Source of the DNA: Verrucomicrobiota bacterium
GTDB taxonomy: Bacteria > Verrucomicrobiota > Verrucomicrobiia > Limisphaerales > Pedosphaeraceae
Assembly (NCBI GenBank): GCA_021325145.1
Contig: JAJPHR010000064.1
Span: 1-64,000 of the forward strand
Direction: 5' to 3'
Length of the DNA: 64,000 bases
The translations under genes and the position numbers were made by a program. The notes under the pieces were generated by a model. The model worked only from the letters and a program-made list of their open reading frames with translations, searched no databases and was not told where the DNA came from. Shown here in pieces: positions 17,810 to 27,594 of this stretch (the stretch's first letter is position 1; each line of letters opens with the position of its first letter).

Positions 17810-20590
17810 TTAGCCGAGATTGGTGATGGCGCTGCGGATTTTGCGCTCGATGAAGGATTGGCGGCCGGGGTCGTAGATTTTCGCGCCGTCGTGTTCGTTG
17901 ATGTAAAAGGTGTCGATGGCAGCGCCTTTTTCGGTGACGATTTTGGCGGCGGAAATGTTCAGGTCGAGTTCGGCCAGGCCTTGGGAGATGGCGTGCAGGA
18001 GGCCGAGGCGGTCTTCGGTTTCCACTTCCATGGCGGTGCGGGTGTCGGAAGTCTCGTTGTCGAAATGGATGCGGGTGGGGATGCGGTCGCCTTCGTAGGA
18101 TTGATAGGGCGGGCGGCTCGCGCCTTGTTTGGCGATCAAAGCGTGAAAATCCACCTCGCCGCCGGTGAGGACCTTGACCAAAAGCGCCTCGAATTTCTCG
18201 CGTTCCTCGCGGTTGGCCAGGGTGCCGGTCTTCGCATCGACGACGTAAAAGGTGTCGAGCACGATGGCGTCGGCGCGGGTGAAGATTTGCGCGCTGAGGA
18301 TGCTCAGGCCGGCGGCGCTAAAGGAGCCGGTCATGTTGCTGAACAGGCCGGCGCGGTCCCAGGTGCAAATCTTGGCGACGGTGTAGCCGCGGTCGGGTTC
18401 GTTGTGCCAGTCGATGACGGGTTCGAGGGCGTTGCTTTCCTCGGCGATTTGCAGATGGAGGAAGCGGTGGGTCAGGACGAGATCGCGCTGGACTTCAGGC
18501 GCGGAATGGATTTGGAAATAACGTCCTGGCAGCGTGCCGAAATGGGCATGCAACTCCTCCTCGCTGATGCGTCCCGGCAGGGCGCGATGGACTTCCTCCG
18601 CAAGCAATTCGCGTTGCTTCGCATCGGCGAGCAGGAACTCGGTGTTGCCGGTAAGGACGGCGATGGTTTTGCGGTACAGGGTCCAGAGCAGCAGATCCTT
18701 GAAGTCGTTCCAGAGCTTGTTGCTGGTGGCCAGCGAATCGGCGAAGGTGTGCAGGGTCAGCAGGGAGAGCGCCTCGACATTCTGGATTTGGCCGGCGAAG
18801 GCGCGGATGACCGCGGGGTCTTCGAGGTCACGGCGCTGAGAGACGGTGGCCATGGCGAGATGGCTTTCGATCACCAGGCGCAAATTGTGCGTGGCCGAGC
18901 CGTCGAGGCCAAGGCGGACGGCGACGCGGGCGGCGAGCTGGCTGCTGGCTTCGGCGTGTTTGCGGTGGCCTTCGGCCTTGCCGGTGTCATGCAGCAGCAA
19001 GGCGAGATAAAGCAGGAACGGGCGGTCCAACTTTTTGAGCAACTCGGTGTATTCGGTGTACGGTTTGTCCTTGGCTTCCCAAACCCGGTCCACTTGTTCG
19101 AGGCAGACGAGCGTGTGTTCGTCCGCGGTGTATTGATGATAAAACTCGTGCTGGACGAGGCAGGTGAGCCGGCCAAATTCGGGAAGGTACTTTCCGAGCA
19201 GGCCGGTTTCGTGCATCGAGCGAAGAATCGGCGCGACATTGCCGCGCTGGTTTAGAATGCCCAGGAAGGTTTCGCGGACGTGTTCGTCGTAGAGAAAGGC
19301 GCGGTCGGCGAGCGAGAGTTGGTTGCGAATGAGCTGGGCCAGATCGGGATGAAGCGAGAGGCCGCGTTGTTGCGCGTGGAGGAAGACGCGCATCAACCGC
19401 CGGGGCTGATCGCGAAACACCCGGGCCGACACTGCATGGATGCGGCCCTCGATGAATTTGAAACCGTCCACAGTTTGCTCGTCGGCGCGCTGGCGGCGGC
19501 GGGCGATGAAACCGCGCAGAAACTGGAGCCGCTTGGGCGCGGGCAAGAGCGCGAGGCGCTGTTCCAGGGTGCGGTTGATCAAATAGATGTTCCGCGCGTG
19601 GGTGTAAACTTCGCGCATGAACTTCTCGAGCCGCCGGCTGGGCGAACGGTCGGTGAATCCAAGATTGTGGGCGACGGCGGGTTGGACGCTTTTGCCCAGC
19701 ACATCGGTGGCGCGGCCGGTATGGTAGTGAAGTTCGTTGCGGACGCGGAGCAGGTAGTCGTAGGCGGTTTCGAGTTGCCGGCGTTCGGCGCTGCTGATGA
19801 GTTCGCGCTGTTCGAGTTCGGCGAGCGAGCGGGTGCGATATTTGAAGAAGGTCATCCAGAGGAGGTTCTGGTGATCGCGCAAGCCGCCGCAGCCGTTCTT
19901 AATGTTCGGCTCCTGCATCGAAGGCGAGTTGCCGAACTTGTTATGGCGCGCGGCCTGGTCCGCCAGCCGCTCGGTAATGTACTCGTTCTCGGAGCCTTCG
20001 ACGCATTTGGCCAGGACGACTTTTTGCAGCTTGTTGAACAAAGATTCGCTGCCGGTGACAAGGCGTGACTCGATGAGCGACGTCTTGGACTGCATGTCCT
20101 CCTGCGCCGCCTTGACTGCGTCATCGATGTTGCGCACCGAGTAACCGACCTTGAGGCCGAGATCCCAAAGGGGGTACAGAATGCCGTCAATCAGCTTGGA
20201 GAGATGCGGCAGGGGCTTGTTGCCGGCGACCACCTGGCCTTCATGCAAAAACATGAAGTCGATGTCGCTGAAAGGGTTCAACTCCGCCCGTCCGTAACCG
20301 CCGATGGCCACCAGCGCGATGTGCGGGAACTCCTTTTGGGCCTGTTCGGAGAGGGTGGCTTTGACGGCGTTCCACATGGAACTGAGCAGCATGTCGAACA
20401 GGGCGGCGCGGGCGCGGCAAATTTCGCGTCCGCTGGCGCCGGCGCGGTGGAGAATCTTGAGGCGGTGGGTTTCGACCTTGAGGAAGGTCTTGTAACGGGC
20501 GATTTCTTCCGCGGGTTTGCGGCCCGGGGGCAAAGCCAGACGCGCGGCGGCGCTGGCTTCCATGCGTTGAATGACCGACGACATCTCCAA
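17810..20590 (-). CDS. glnD: [Protein-PII] uridylyltransferase / uridylyl-removing enzyme
   Basis: 926 aa, the usual GlnD length. It senses glutamine and uridylylates or de-uridylylates the PII protein, controlling nitrogen assimilation. Domains in order: nucleotidyltransferase (GGYGRAELNPFSDIDFMFL, residues 97-115, metal Asp109/Asp111), GlnD middle helical region with NIKNGCGGLRDHQNLLW, HD phosphohydrolase (LLHDTGK near 533) and two ACT domains (near 749, AGLFSNMTGSFSAAGLSI; near 857, LGLLHAISQGLAELDLNI). The start may be two codons later (MSSVIQ). Convergent or operonic partners for nitrogen control (glnB, glnA) are not in the window. Confidence 0.95.
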   Translation of the reverse strand: MEMSSVIQRMEASAAARLALPPGRKPAEEIARYKTFLKVETHRLKILHRAGASGREICRARAALFDMLLSSMWNAVKATLSEQAQKEFPHIALVAIGGYGRAELNPFSDIDFMFLHEGQVVAGNKPLPHLSKLIDGILYPLWDLGLKVGYSVRNIDDAVKAAQEDMQSKTSLIESRLVTGSESLFNKLQKVVLAKCVEGSENEYITERLADQAARHNKFGNSPSMQEPNIKNGCGGLRDHQNLLWMTFFKYRTRSLAELEQRELISSAERRQLETAYDYLLRVRNELHYHTGRATDVLGKSVQPAVAHNLGFTDRSPSRRLEKFMREVYTHARNIYLINRTLEQRLALLPAPKRLQFLRGFIARRRQRADEQTVDGFKFIEGRIHAVSARVFRDQPRRLMRVFLHAQQRGLSLHPDLAQLIRNQLSLADRAFLYDEHVRETFLGILNQRGNVAPILRSMHETGLLGKYLPEFGRLTCLVQHEFYHQYTADEHTLVCLEQVDRVWEAKDKPYTEYTELLKKLDRPFLLYLALLLHDTGKAEGHRKHAEASSQLAARVAVRLGLDGSATHNLRLVIESHLAMATVSQRRDLEDPAVIRAFAGQIQNVEALSLLTLHTFADSLATSNKLWNDFKDLLLWTLYRKTIAVLTGNTEFLLADAKQRELLAEEVHRALPGRISEEELHAHFGTLPGRYFQIHSAPEVQRDLVLTHRFLHLQIAEESNALEPVIDWHNEPDRGYTVAKICTWDRAGLFSNMTGSFSAAGLSILSAQIFTRADAIVLDTFYVVDAKTGTLANREEREKFEALLVKVLTGGEVDFHALIAKQGASRPPYQSYEGDRIPTRIHFDNETSDTRTAMEVETEDRLGLLHAISQGLAELDLNISAAKIVTEKGAAIDTFYINEHDGAKIYDPGRQSFIERKIRSAITNLG

Positions 20591-20662
20591 AACACATTGA
20601 TGGCAAATCGGTTTGAACGCAAGCGCGCAACGAAAAATCCAGAATGGGTGGACCCGTTGACC

Positions 20663-21871
20663 TCAAAAAACGGCCTTCAACAGTTGCTTGAGCAAATCCT
20701 CCAGCGAGAACATCGTGAGGGTCAGCGGCAGCACGGGCAGCAGGATCACCGCTATCAGGATAATCAGGGTATCCTTGCCAAAAGGCACCGGCCTCATGGA
20801 GCGCACCATTTCGAAGCTGTGGCCCAGGTCCGCGAGGGACTGCAAGTCTGGACTGCCCAGCAGCGGCTCGCTCGAAGAAGCATCCCCACGCCGCCATTTC
20901 CGGTCGAATTCACGGACATAGCGGCTCGCCAGCGAGCCGTATTCGCGCAGGCCGGCGCGCCGGGCCCGCGCCAGGTGCGGCATAAAGATCAGCAGCGGTC
21001 CCAACACAAAGAGAAGCAACAGGACCACGGCCGCCAGCAGCTCGGCTTTGAATTCCAGCAGTCTGGCGCCCGTGAAGAAAATGCGGCCTGCGAGCCAGCT
21101 GGCCAGCAGCGCGCTTTGGCCCAGCAACAGCGGCGCGAAGGCACCCGCGACCAACGAGAGGAACCCCAATCCCCCCGCCTGGTCGGGATGCGTCGGCACA
21201 AGACGCAGGTCAATCCGAGCCACTTGCCATAGGAATCGCGACCAGACGAAGAGTCGGAAGTACCAGCGCAACAAGATGAATTGGAATAACGGCAGGCTGA
21301 CCGTGATAAACCACCATCCGGCCAGGGTGAGATGCAGCGCCCCGTTGGCCGGCAGCGCGTACCATGTCGGCACCTTCAGTGCCGCCTCCATCCGCCAGAT
21401 GACCAGCACGCCCACCACATAGACAAAGGCGATCAGCAGCAGCTCCGCCACGACCGAGTTGCGCAGTCGCAAGGCCGAAGCAATGGCAGCGTCAAACCTG
21501 GGCCGCGCCACGGGCGGCACGAGTGCCCGCTCAATGAACTGCCGCACCAGGAGGCGCATCTCCCTGTGCACCACCCATTCGGCCGCGATGAACAAGGGCA
21601 GCGCCACCAGGAATCGTCCCTGCGCGTGCACATCCCACAGGAAGGGCACCTGGACTGCGCCGCCCCAGGCGCGCCCCTCCAGGGCCGCGAGCGCGAACGG
21701 CGGCAGCCAGACGAAAAGGCAGATGACCAGAACGCGGCGGCGCAACAACTCCAGAGCGTCGCCACTCAAGTGGCTCCGACGGTAGATTTGATATAATGGG
21801 CCGCCCAGCACCAAGGAAAAATCGGGAGGCTCCTCGAACAACTTCTCGCTCGCTGTCGGTTCCGGGTCCAT
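20663..21871 (-). CDS. Uncharacterised multi-pass membrane protein
   Basis: About 402 aa from the ATG at 21871 (MDPEPTASEKLFEEPPDFSL); the frame is open further upstream but that part looks non-coding. Hydrophobic segments are visible at about residues 48-68, 88-106, 143-165, 180-205, 248-275 and 290-315, with one more near the C-terminus (LIILIAVILLPVLPLTLTMF). Charged loops contain several Arg-rich stretches. I do not recognise the family. It lies 72 bp upstream of glnD in the same direction; a functional link is not shown. Confidence 0.7.
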   Translation of the reverse strand: MDPEPTASEKLFEEPPDFSLVLGGPLYQIYRRSHLSGDALELLRRRVLVICLFVWLPPFALAALEGRAWGGAVQVPFLWDVHAQGRFLVALPLFIAAEWVVHREMRLLVRQFIERALVPPVARPRFDAAIASALRLRNSVVAELLLIAFVYVVGVLVIWRMEAALKVPTWYALPANGALHLTLAGWWFITVSLPLFQFILLRWYFRLFVWSRFLWQVARIDLRLVPTHPDQAGGLGFLSLVAGAFAPLLLGQSALLASWLAGRIFFTGARLLEFKAELLAAVVLLLLFVLGPLLIFMPHLARARRAGLREYGSLASRYVREFDRKWRRGDASSSEPLLGSPDLQSLADLGHSFEMVRSMRPVPFGKDTLIILIAVILLPVLPLTLTMFSLEDLLKQLLKAVF

Positions 21872-22176
21872 GGTCTGGTGCGCGATTATCTGCGGCCACA
21901 GCTTGGGCTGCCGGGCCTCAGGCAGAAATGGGGTGCTTTCTCCACAACCGGTCTGCTGATCGATTGGCGCTCTTCGGAAAATTTTGAGTCCATCGGCACG
22001 TGCGGCGCACTGGGCAGAGCTTTTAGGATGGGTCAGTGACCCCATATATTCCGCAACGCCAATCTTGGTATGGTCCGAGCGCTGCGGGAAAGAGAGCGCC
22101 CGCTACAACGAAGCGGGAAAAAAGTTCAGATATGGAAGCGAAATCTCCAACTCCTATTCCCAGAAATTAGCGACTA
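21872..22176. other. Divergent intergenic region with a small palindrome
   Basis: A 305-bp gap between divergent genes. GGGTCA-G-TGACCC at 22030-22042 is a perfect odd palindrome that could be an operator for either gene. No other structure or ORF is convincing. Confidence 0.4.
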
Positions 22177-23409
22177 ATGAAGCGAAATTTTGACCACGAG
22201 ATACTGCTGTTACAGGGCGGCGGCGCCTTGGGCTCCTACCATGCCGGCGTTTACGAAGGTCTGGCCGAGGCCGGCATGATGCCTACTTGGGTGGTCGGCA
22301 TTTCGATTGGAGCCATAAACGCCGCCATCATCGCCGGCAATCCGCCCGAACGCCGCGTCGAACGATTGCGTGAGTTTTGGTACCGCGTGTCGGCGTACGC
22401 CCCGCTGACGCTTCCCTCGGAACTCGACCCGCTGCGGCCAATTCTGGACCGCGTGAGTGTCTTGAGCGTAATGCTGTGTGGCGTCCCTGGGTTCTTCTCG
22501 ACGCGCGTTCCATCCCCGCTGGTGGTGCCGGCGGCATCTCCAGACCTGGTCAGTTTCTACGACACCTCCCCGCTCGAATCAACACTTGAAGAGCTCGTGG
22601 ATTTCGACCTTCTCAATTCAGGCAAGATGCGATTGTCGCTCGGGGCGGTGAACGTGCGGACGGGTGAATCGAAGTACTTCGATACGCAGAATACCCGGAT
22701 CACACCGAAGCATGTGATGGCCAGCGGTGCGCTGCCTCCCGCATTTTCCGCAGTGGAGATCGATGGCGAGGATTACTGGGACGGTGGCCTGGTTTCCAAT
22801 ACACCGATCACTTACGTCTGGGACCAAAAGCCACTGACCACGGCCCTCCTAGTCCAGGTCAATCTCTTTCCCAGCAAGGGAGAGAAACCGACGGACATGG
22901 TCCAGGTACTGGAGCGCATGAAGGACATTCAATATTCCAGCAAGCAGCGGTTTACCACGGAGCGTCTCAGGGAAATTGGCGAGCTTCGCGCTTCAATCGG
23001 ACGCTTGCTGGCCAGAATGCCAGCCCATCTGAGGGACGATCCCGACGTGATGCGGATCGCCAAACAATACGACGACCGCGAGTGGACCATCGCCTTTCTG
23101 ACGGATACACATCAGTCCAACGTCGGACAATGGAAGGACGCAGAGTTTTCTCGCACAACCGTGGACGAACGTTGGGCGGTGGGAGTGGAGGCGATCCACC
23201 GTTCGCTGGCCAATCGCGAGTGGACGACTCCTTCGGCGGAGATCCCGGGTGTTCGTGTCTACAATCTCCCATCGGGGACGCGCAGGGAAGGAGCGACTTC
23301 CGCCAATGGGAATGGGAACGAAGTTGGAAAACCAAAACCTCCAAGCCGGTCATTCCAGCGCTCCCACCGGAGACGCGCCTCTCGTGCTGCATCGTCACGG
23401 GTGCACTAA
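22177..23409 (+). CDS. Patatin-like phospholipase
   Basis: 410 aa. Hydrolase of the patatin family, releasing fatty acids from phospholipids. The oxyanion loop GGGALG (residues 14-19), nucleophile motif GISIG (Ser43) and catalytic Asp in YWDGGLVSNTPI (near 202) are all present. The C-terminal part (MKDIQYSSKQRF...) resembles the DUF3734 extension of patatin proteins. No signal peptide is seen, so it is probably cytoplasmic or membrane-peripheral. The last 60 residues are Arg/Ser-rich. The stop is 17 bp before a porin gene, suggesting co-transcription. Confidence 0.88.
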   Translation: MKRNFDHEILLLQGGGALGSYHAGVYEGLAEAGMMPTWVVGISIGAINAAIIAGNPPERRVERLREFWYRVSAYAPLTLPSELDPLRPILDRVSVLSVMLCGVPGFFSTRVPSPLVVPAASPDLVSFYDTSPLESTLEELVDFDLLNSGKMRLSLGAVNVRTGESKYFDTQNTRITPKHVMASGALPPAFSAVEIDGEDYWDGGLVSNTPITYVWDQKPLTTALLVQVNLFPSKGEKPTDMVQVLERMKDIQYSSKQRFTTERLREIGELRASIGRLLARMPAHLRDDPDVMRIAKQYDDREWTIAFLTDTHQSNVGQWKDAEFSRTTVDERWAVGVEAIHRSLANREWTTPSAEIPGVRVYNLPSGTRREGATSANGNGNEVGKPKPPSRSFQRSHRRRASRAASSRVH

Positions 23410-23426
23410 CCCACCAATACCATGCC

Positions 23427-25046
23427 ATGAACTTTGCCGGGAAAGGGCTGAGGATTTCTGGAAGGCTGGTGTTGGGGACAATCACTGTGCTGTGGTTCCT
23501 GCTTTTGACCGCTGGATTGGCGCAGGCGCAGACCGCTCCGGATTCCTCAACTAACGCGCCGCAGCGAGAACGTATGCTTCGGGAACTGCAGGACCTCCAG
23601 TCCATGAAGAAAGAACTGGAGCAGAAGGTTGGCGATTTCGATACCCGCATCAGGGCGCTGGAAATCGAACTGGGCGCCCCTCATCCCAAGGAAGAAGTTC
23701 CTCCACAACCTAACGTATCCACCAACCCGGTGGCGGTGATACCTGTCGAAGCCACGAACCGGGTGGCGACGACTGGCGAAGCCACCAACCCACCGCCCGC
23801 AACGCCTTCGCCTCCAGCAGAGGCCAAGGTTGTGGAAAAGCCCAAGTGGGGTGCTTATGAGCCTGGAAAAGGATTCGTTCTTGCTCGAGGGCCTCTCGGG
23901 GAACTGGGTTTCGGCGTTCTTACTTACTTGCGTTATCTGAATAAACGCTCAATCGATGCGAACTACACTGACGCGTTTGGGCGCACCATCCCAGTCCAGC
24001 AGCGCCAGGACTTCCAGTTGAACCGAGAGCAAATCATGTTCCGAGGATGGTTATTTGATGAGCGGTTTGACTACCAATTCTGGGTTTGGACGCAAAATAG
24101 TTCCATGGGCGAGCAAACCCAAATCAATGTCGGAGGAAACGCAGTCTACGAATTCTATGAATGGCTGGCTTTAAGAGGGGGTATTTTCTCAGTACCGACG
24201 ACGCGCAGCACCAGTCAGTCATTCCCGAATTGGCTTAAAATCGATCACCGCACAATGGCCGATGAGTACTTCCGTGGTTCCTACTCGACTGGAATCATGC
24301 TCGAAGGGAAGATTAAGCCCGTCCGGCTACAGTATAAGGTGGCGTTGGTAAACAATCTCAGCACGCTGGGTGTCAGCGCAGCCCAGTTGGACAACAAGCT
24401 GGATACAGTTTCGACAGCCCTATGGTGGCTGCCGACCACCGGGGAATTCGGGCCCGGTCTGGGGTTTGGCGATTATGAAGAACATAAGAAACTGGCGACG
24501 CTCCTGGGCGTCCATTACACCCACAGTACTGAGACTGCGCAATCCCAGCCCAAGGAAAACGGTTTCGAGAACACCCAGTTCTTCCTTTCGGATGGCACAC
24601 TGATCTTCAGCCCCAACCCGTTCGGGACGGGAGGCAGTGTCCAGCAGCTTACGTATCAGATGCTCGACCTGGAGGCGGGGATGAAGTTCAAGGGCTGGTC
24701 GCTCGAAGGCGAGTATTATCTCCGACGTTTGGATAACTTTCACGTGACCGGGGGTCCCATCCCTGTGGACCACGTCTTCGACCATGGCTTCCAAGTGCAG
24801 GCGTCAACGATGCTCGTGCCCAAGTTATTGCAAGTTTACGCCGCACCCTCGAAAGTCTTTGGTGCCTATGGCAACCCCTGGGAGCTGGGGCTGGGCTTGA
24901 CCTACTTTCCCTTCAAGCGCAAGGAAATGCGGATGAATTTCCAGGCACTCTACGAGTCCCAGGCACCGGCTGGCAACATCGCGTTGCCCTTCTCGCCGGG
25001 TAATAAGGGCTGGATCTACACGGTGGACGTGGGTGTCTGGTTCTGA
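23427..25046 (+). CDS. Outer-membrane porin (phosphate-selective porin O/P type)
   Basis: 539 aa from the ATG at 23427 (MNFAGKGLRIS); the frame is open upstream, but that overlaps the patatin gene. A signal peptide (VLWFLLLTAGLAQAQ) is followed by a short coiled coil (RMLRELQDLQSMKKELEQKV), a Pro/Thr-rich linker and a beta-barrel with alternating pattern ending in VDVGVWF, with a terminal Phe as expected for barrel assembly. The QDFQLNREQIMFRGWLFDERFDYQFWVW stretch matches OprP/OprO-like porins. The coiled coil may tether it to peptidoglycan, as in other PVC porins (inference). Confidence 0.82.
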   Translation: MNFAGKGLRISGRLVLGTITVLWFLLLTAGLAQAQTAPDSSTNAPQRERMLRELQDLQSMKKELEQKVGDFDTRIRALEIELGAPHPKEEVPPQPNVSTNPVAVIPVEATNRVATTGEATNPPPATPSPPAEAKVVEKPKWGAYEPGKGFVLARGPLGELGFGVLTYLRYLNKRSIDANYTDAFGRTIPVQQRQDFQLNREQIMFRGWLFDERFDYQFWVWTQNSSMGEQTQINVGGNAVYEFYEWLALRGGIFSVPTTRSTSQSFPNWLKIDHRTMADEYFRGSYSTGIMLEGKIKPVRLQYKVALVNNLSTLGVSAAQLDNKLDTVSTALWWLPTTGEFGPGLGFGDYEEHKKLATLLGVHYTHSTETAQSQPKENGFENTQFFLSDGTLIFSPNPFGTGGSVQQLTYQMLDLEAGMKFKGWSLEGEYYLRRLDNFHVTGGPIPVDHVFDHGFQVQASTMLVPKLLQVYAAPSKVFGAYGNPWELGLGLTYFPFKRKEMRMNFQALYESQAPAGNIALPFSPGNKGWIYTVDVGVWF

Positions 25047-25199
25047 AGACAACCGCGAATGGGCCGGTCCTGGCCCGAAGAAGCCCTTCTGCCGGGTCTG
25101 TCTCGCCTTGAGATGGGATCTCGCAACGCGACGTTCCCCAGAGACGCCGAAAATCCAGAACCTTGCCGCGCCATTGGTGTATGATAGAGTCAAAAGCCA

Positions 25200-25817
25200 A
25201 TGTCTCGTGGTCCCGAACCTGATCCCGATGCAGCGCTAATGCTCCGTGTGAAACGCGGGGAAGCCACTGCTTTTGCCGAACTGGTGGATAAATACAAACA
25301 ACCAGTGATGAACCTCATTTTCCGGATTGTCCGGGATGGTACGGAAGCGGAGGACCTTGCCCAAAATGTTTTCCTGCAAGTACATAAGTCGGCGCACCGC
25401 TACCAGGCCTCGGCCAAGTTCACGACCTGGCTGTTCACCATCGCCCGGAACCTTTGCTTCAACGAAATCCGCCGCCGTTCCCGGCACCCGGCTGATTCCC
25501 TCGAAGCCACCTTCCCGGACTCGGACGATCAGCCAGCCCGCCAATTCGAGGATCATAAGACATTTTCCGCGCCGGAATCGGTTTTGCACCAGGAATTGGA
25601 GGAGAAAATCGACCAGGCACTGGCGGAATTGCCCGAAAACCAACGGATGGCCATTGCGCTGTGCCGACAGGACGAATTGAGTTACGAGGAAATCGCGGAA
25701 GTGCTCGGCTGCTCGTTGTCAGCTACAAAGTCATTGATTCACCGGGGGCGGGAAACTTTGAAAGAGAAGCTCAAGCCCTATTTGCGAACCGGAGACTGGC
25801 GGGAGGCCCCGAAATGA
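25200..25817 (+). CDS. ECF-type RNA polymerase sigma factor
   Basis: 205 aa. Region 2 (AFAELVDKYKQPVMNLIFRIVRDGTEAEDLAQNVFLQVHK) and region 4 (LPENQRMAIALCRQDELSYEEIAEVLGCSLSATKSLIHRGRETLKEKL) are clear, joined by a short acidic linker (SDDQPARQFEDHKTF). It directs RNA polymerase to a small regulon. It is followed, after a repeat element, by a membrane protein likely to be its anti-sigma factor and by a DUF3106-like protein, the usual order in related genomes. Confidence 0.92.
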   Translation: MSRGPEPDPDAALMLRVKRGEATAFAELVDKYKQPVMNLIFRIVRDGTEAEDLAQNVFLQVHKSAHRYQASAKFTTWLFTIARNLCFNEIRRRSRHPADSLEATFPDSDDQPARQFEDHKTFSAPESVLHQELEEKIDQALAELPENQRMAIALCRQDELSYEEIAEVLGCSLSATKSLIHRGRETLKEKLKPYLRTGDWREAPK

Positions 25818-25890
25818 GCATTAGAGACTCTTTTTCCCGGTTGTGGAGCTGCGTAGGGTCCGGGTGTAACCGGATATTGCCACCCGTCTG

Positions 25891-25987
25891 GGTGGGACGC
25901 GTCACTCCCGCCTTCGCTGGAAAGCTTCGGCGAGTGCGCGCCGTCAGGGTGTGCAAGCGCTCGGCGGACAGAGGATTGCCCGCCCTA
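25891..25987. repeat. GC-rich dispersed repeat, diverged copy
   Basis: It carries the same order of blocks as the copies at 44964-45011 and (reversed) 60775-60842: GCGTCACTCC, GCGCGCCGTC, then a GAGGATTGCCCGCCC block. It separates the sigma factor from its putative anti-sigma gene. Confidence 0.6.
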
Positions 25988-26070
25988 TGGTCGATGTCTC
26001 ATTTTGAGCCGTCGGAATATTTGCAACTTTGAACTGCGGACGGTTTTTAATCCCTTGCTGTGACGTTGTT

Positions 26071-26580
26071 ATGAATGACCCCGTTTACCAGGAATTGCGC
26101 GAGTTGAGTTGGCGGCGTGAATTGACCGCGGCTGAGGAAGCCCGGTTGCAAGCGTGGCTGGCGGCCCATCCCGAGGCCAAAAGCGACTGGGAAGCCGAGG
26201 CGGGTCTGAATCGTTTGTTGGGTGAATTAGCCGCGCCGGCGGTTTCGTCCAATTTCACTTCGCTTGTCCTCCAGGCCGCCGGGCGCGACGGCGCGGCCGC
26301 GGCGCGCGCTTCGCAGAGCCGGGCGCGGGGTTGGTGGCTTTGGCCGTCCTGGGTGGCGCGGGCGGCTGTGGCCAGCGTCGTTTTGGGTTTGGCCTTGGGT
26401 GTTTTTTCACACCATCACTACGTGCAAAGCAACCGCCTGGCCATGGCCCGGAGCGTGACGGAGGTTTATCCCATCGTGGAAGCCTCGAATCCGGAAGTGA
26501 TCGAAAACTTTGATGCCATCGCGTGGATGGGTGATCTCCAGCCCAGAGGGGACACTGAACTGCTGGCTTTGATGGAATGA
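26071..26580 (+). CDS. Putative membrane anti-sigma factor
   Basis: 169 aa from the ATG at 26071 (MNDPVYQELRELSW). The cytoplasmic N-terminus (LTAAEEARLQAWLAAHPEA) has the helical form of anti-sigma domains but no HxxxCxxC zinc motif. One transmembrane helix (about 94-118, VARAAVASVVLGLALGVF) follows an Arg-rich stop-transfer stretch, then a short external tail. It lies 253 bp after the ECF sigma gene and overlaps the next gene by ATGA. Function is inferred from position and topology; the sequence alone is not diagnostic. Confidence 0.7.
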   Translation: MNDPVYQELRELSWRRELTAAEEARLQAWLAAHPEAKSDWEAEAGLNRLLGELAAPAVSSNFTSLVLQAAGRDGAAAARASQSRARGWWLWPSWVARAAVASVVLGLALGVFSHHHYVQSNRLAMARSVTEVYPIVEASNPEVIENFDAIAWMGDLQPRGDTELLALME

Positions 26581-27545
26581 GCGCGAAACTTCGCCCCGCT
26601 TTTTTCCTGCTGTTGGGATTGAGTGCGGCTACGCTGGTAAACACAGTCGTCGCGGCGGACCCGTCAGCGCCGCCAACTCCAGCGCGTGTGGAAGCCCCGC
26701 AACCGCCGATGCCGCCTGCTCCCAAATCTCCCGTCGAATCCTTTCGCCAATTGCTGGCAATGAAATTGGCCGAGCGCGAACAGGCGCTGAGCAATCGGCC
26801 GCCGGAGATCCGCAAGCGAATCCTTGAAAAGGTGCAGCACTATCTGGCCATGAGAGCGGACGACCGCGAACTGAGCCTGCGGACGACCGAAGTGGAATGG
26901 TACTTCTCAAACCTTCGGCAATTGTCCGCGGCCAACCGCTCAGCGCAACTTCAATCCATTCCCGAGGCGGATCGGCAGATGGTCGAAAGCCGGCTCGCCA
27001 TCTGGGACAAGCTTTCGCCAGAACAACAACAGGATGTCCTCAAATACATGCCGCTGCTCAGCCCGCCACCGGGAGTCGCACCGCCTTCGGATGACAAAGC
27101 GCGGGAAATCAACCGGAGGTTGGACGATTGGAAGAAATTGTCCCCGGACCAGCGGCGCGATATTTACAGCCGGTTCCAGGACTTCTTCAAATTGACCGAT
27201 GAGGAACGAGAGAAGACACTTCACGTGCTCTCGGAACCCGAACGCGCACAAATCGAGAAAGCCCTCGTGACGTTCGACCGAATGCCACCAGCGAGGCGTC
27301 ACTCGATTCTGGTGACTTTACCGCGGCTTGAGGCCCTAAGCGACCAGGAGCGGGAGGAATTTGTCCGCAATGCGGATCGTTGGCAGGCCATGACTCCGGC
27401 CGAGCGCCAAACTTTGCGCATACTAACCACCCAACTGCCACCTCCCGTGCCAATGCCGCCGCCATTTCCGCCGATGCCATCCAAGATTCCCCTGCCTGCC
27501 GCGCGCGGCTCACAGGTCAGCCTTGCAGCGACCAACTCACCGTGA
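26577..27545 (+). CDS. Exported DUF3106-like protein
   Basis: 322 aa, with a start that overlaps the preceding stop (ATGA). A signal peptide (FFLLLGLSAATLVNTVVAA) is followed by a Pro-rich linker and then repeated helical units around LSPEQQQ, LSPDQRRD, TDEERE, LSDQEREEF and MTPAERQ, about 20-40 residues apart. This is the periodic pattern of DUF3106 proteins. The tail is Pro-rich. Co-translation with the anti-sigma gene suggests a periplasmic sensor or effector of the same sigma system (inference). Confidence 0.72.
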   Translation: MSAKLRPAFFLLLGLSAATLVNTVVAADPSAPPTPARVEAPQPPMPPAPKSPVESFRQLLAMKLAEREQALSNRPPEIRKRILEKVQHYLAMRADDRELSLRTTEVEWYFSNLRQLSAANRSAQLQSIPEADRQMVESRLAIWDKLSPEQQQDVLKYMPLLSPPPGVAPPSDDKAREINRRLDDWKKLSPDQRRDIYSRFQDFFKLTDEEREKTLHVLSEPERAQIEKALVTFDRMPPARRHSILVTLPRLEALSDQEREEFVRNADRWQAMTPAERQTLRILTTQLPPPVPMPPPFPPMPSKIPLPAARGSQVSLAATNSP

Positions 27546-27594
27546 AATCCCTGGCAGGTCGGCGATTTGGGCCTCAAGGCTGGATGTTCGCTTT

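Noticed and set aside
17858-19255. 465-aa plus-strand ORF
   Set aside because: Antisense shadow of glnD, Gly/Ala/Val-rich, with no recognisable motif.
25814-26032. 72-aa ORF overlapping the sigma factor stop by ATGA
   Set aside because: Most of it is the dispersed repeat at 25891-25987; no protein-like features remain.
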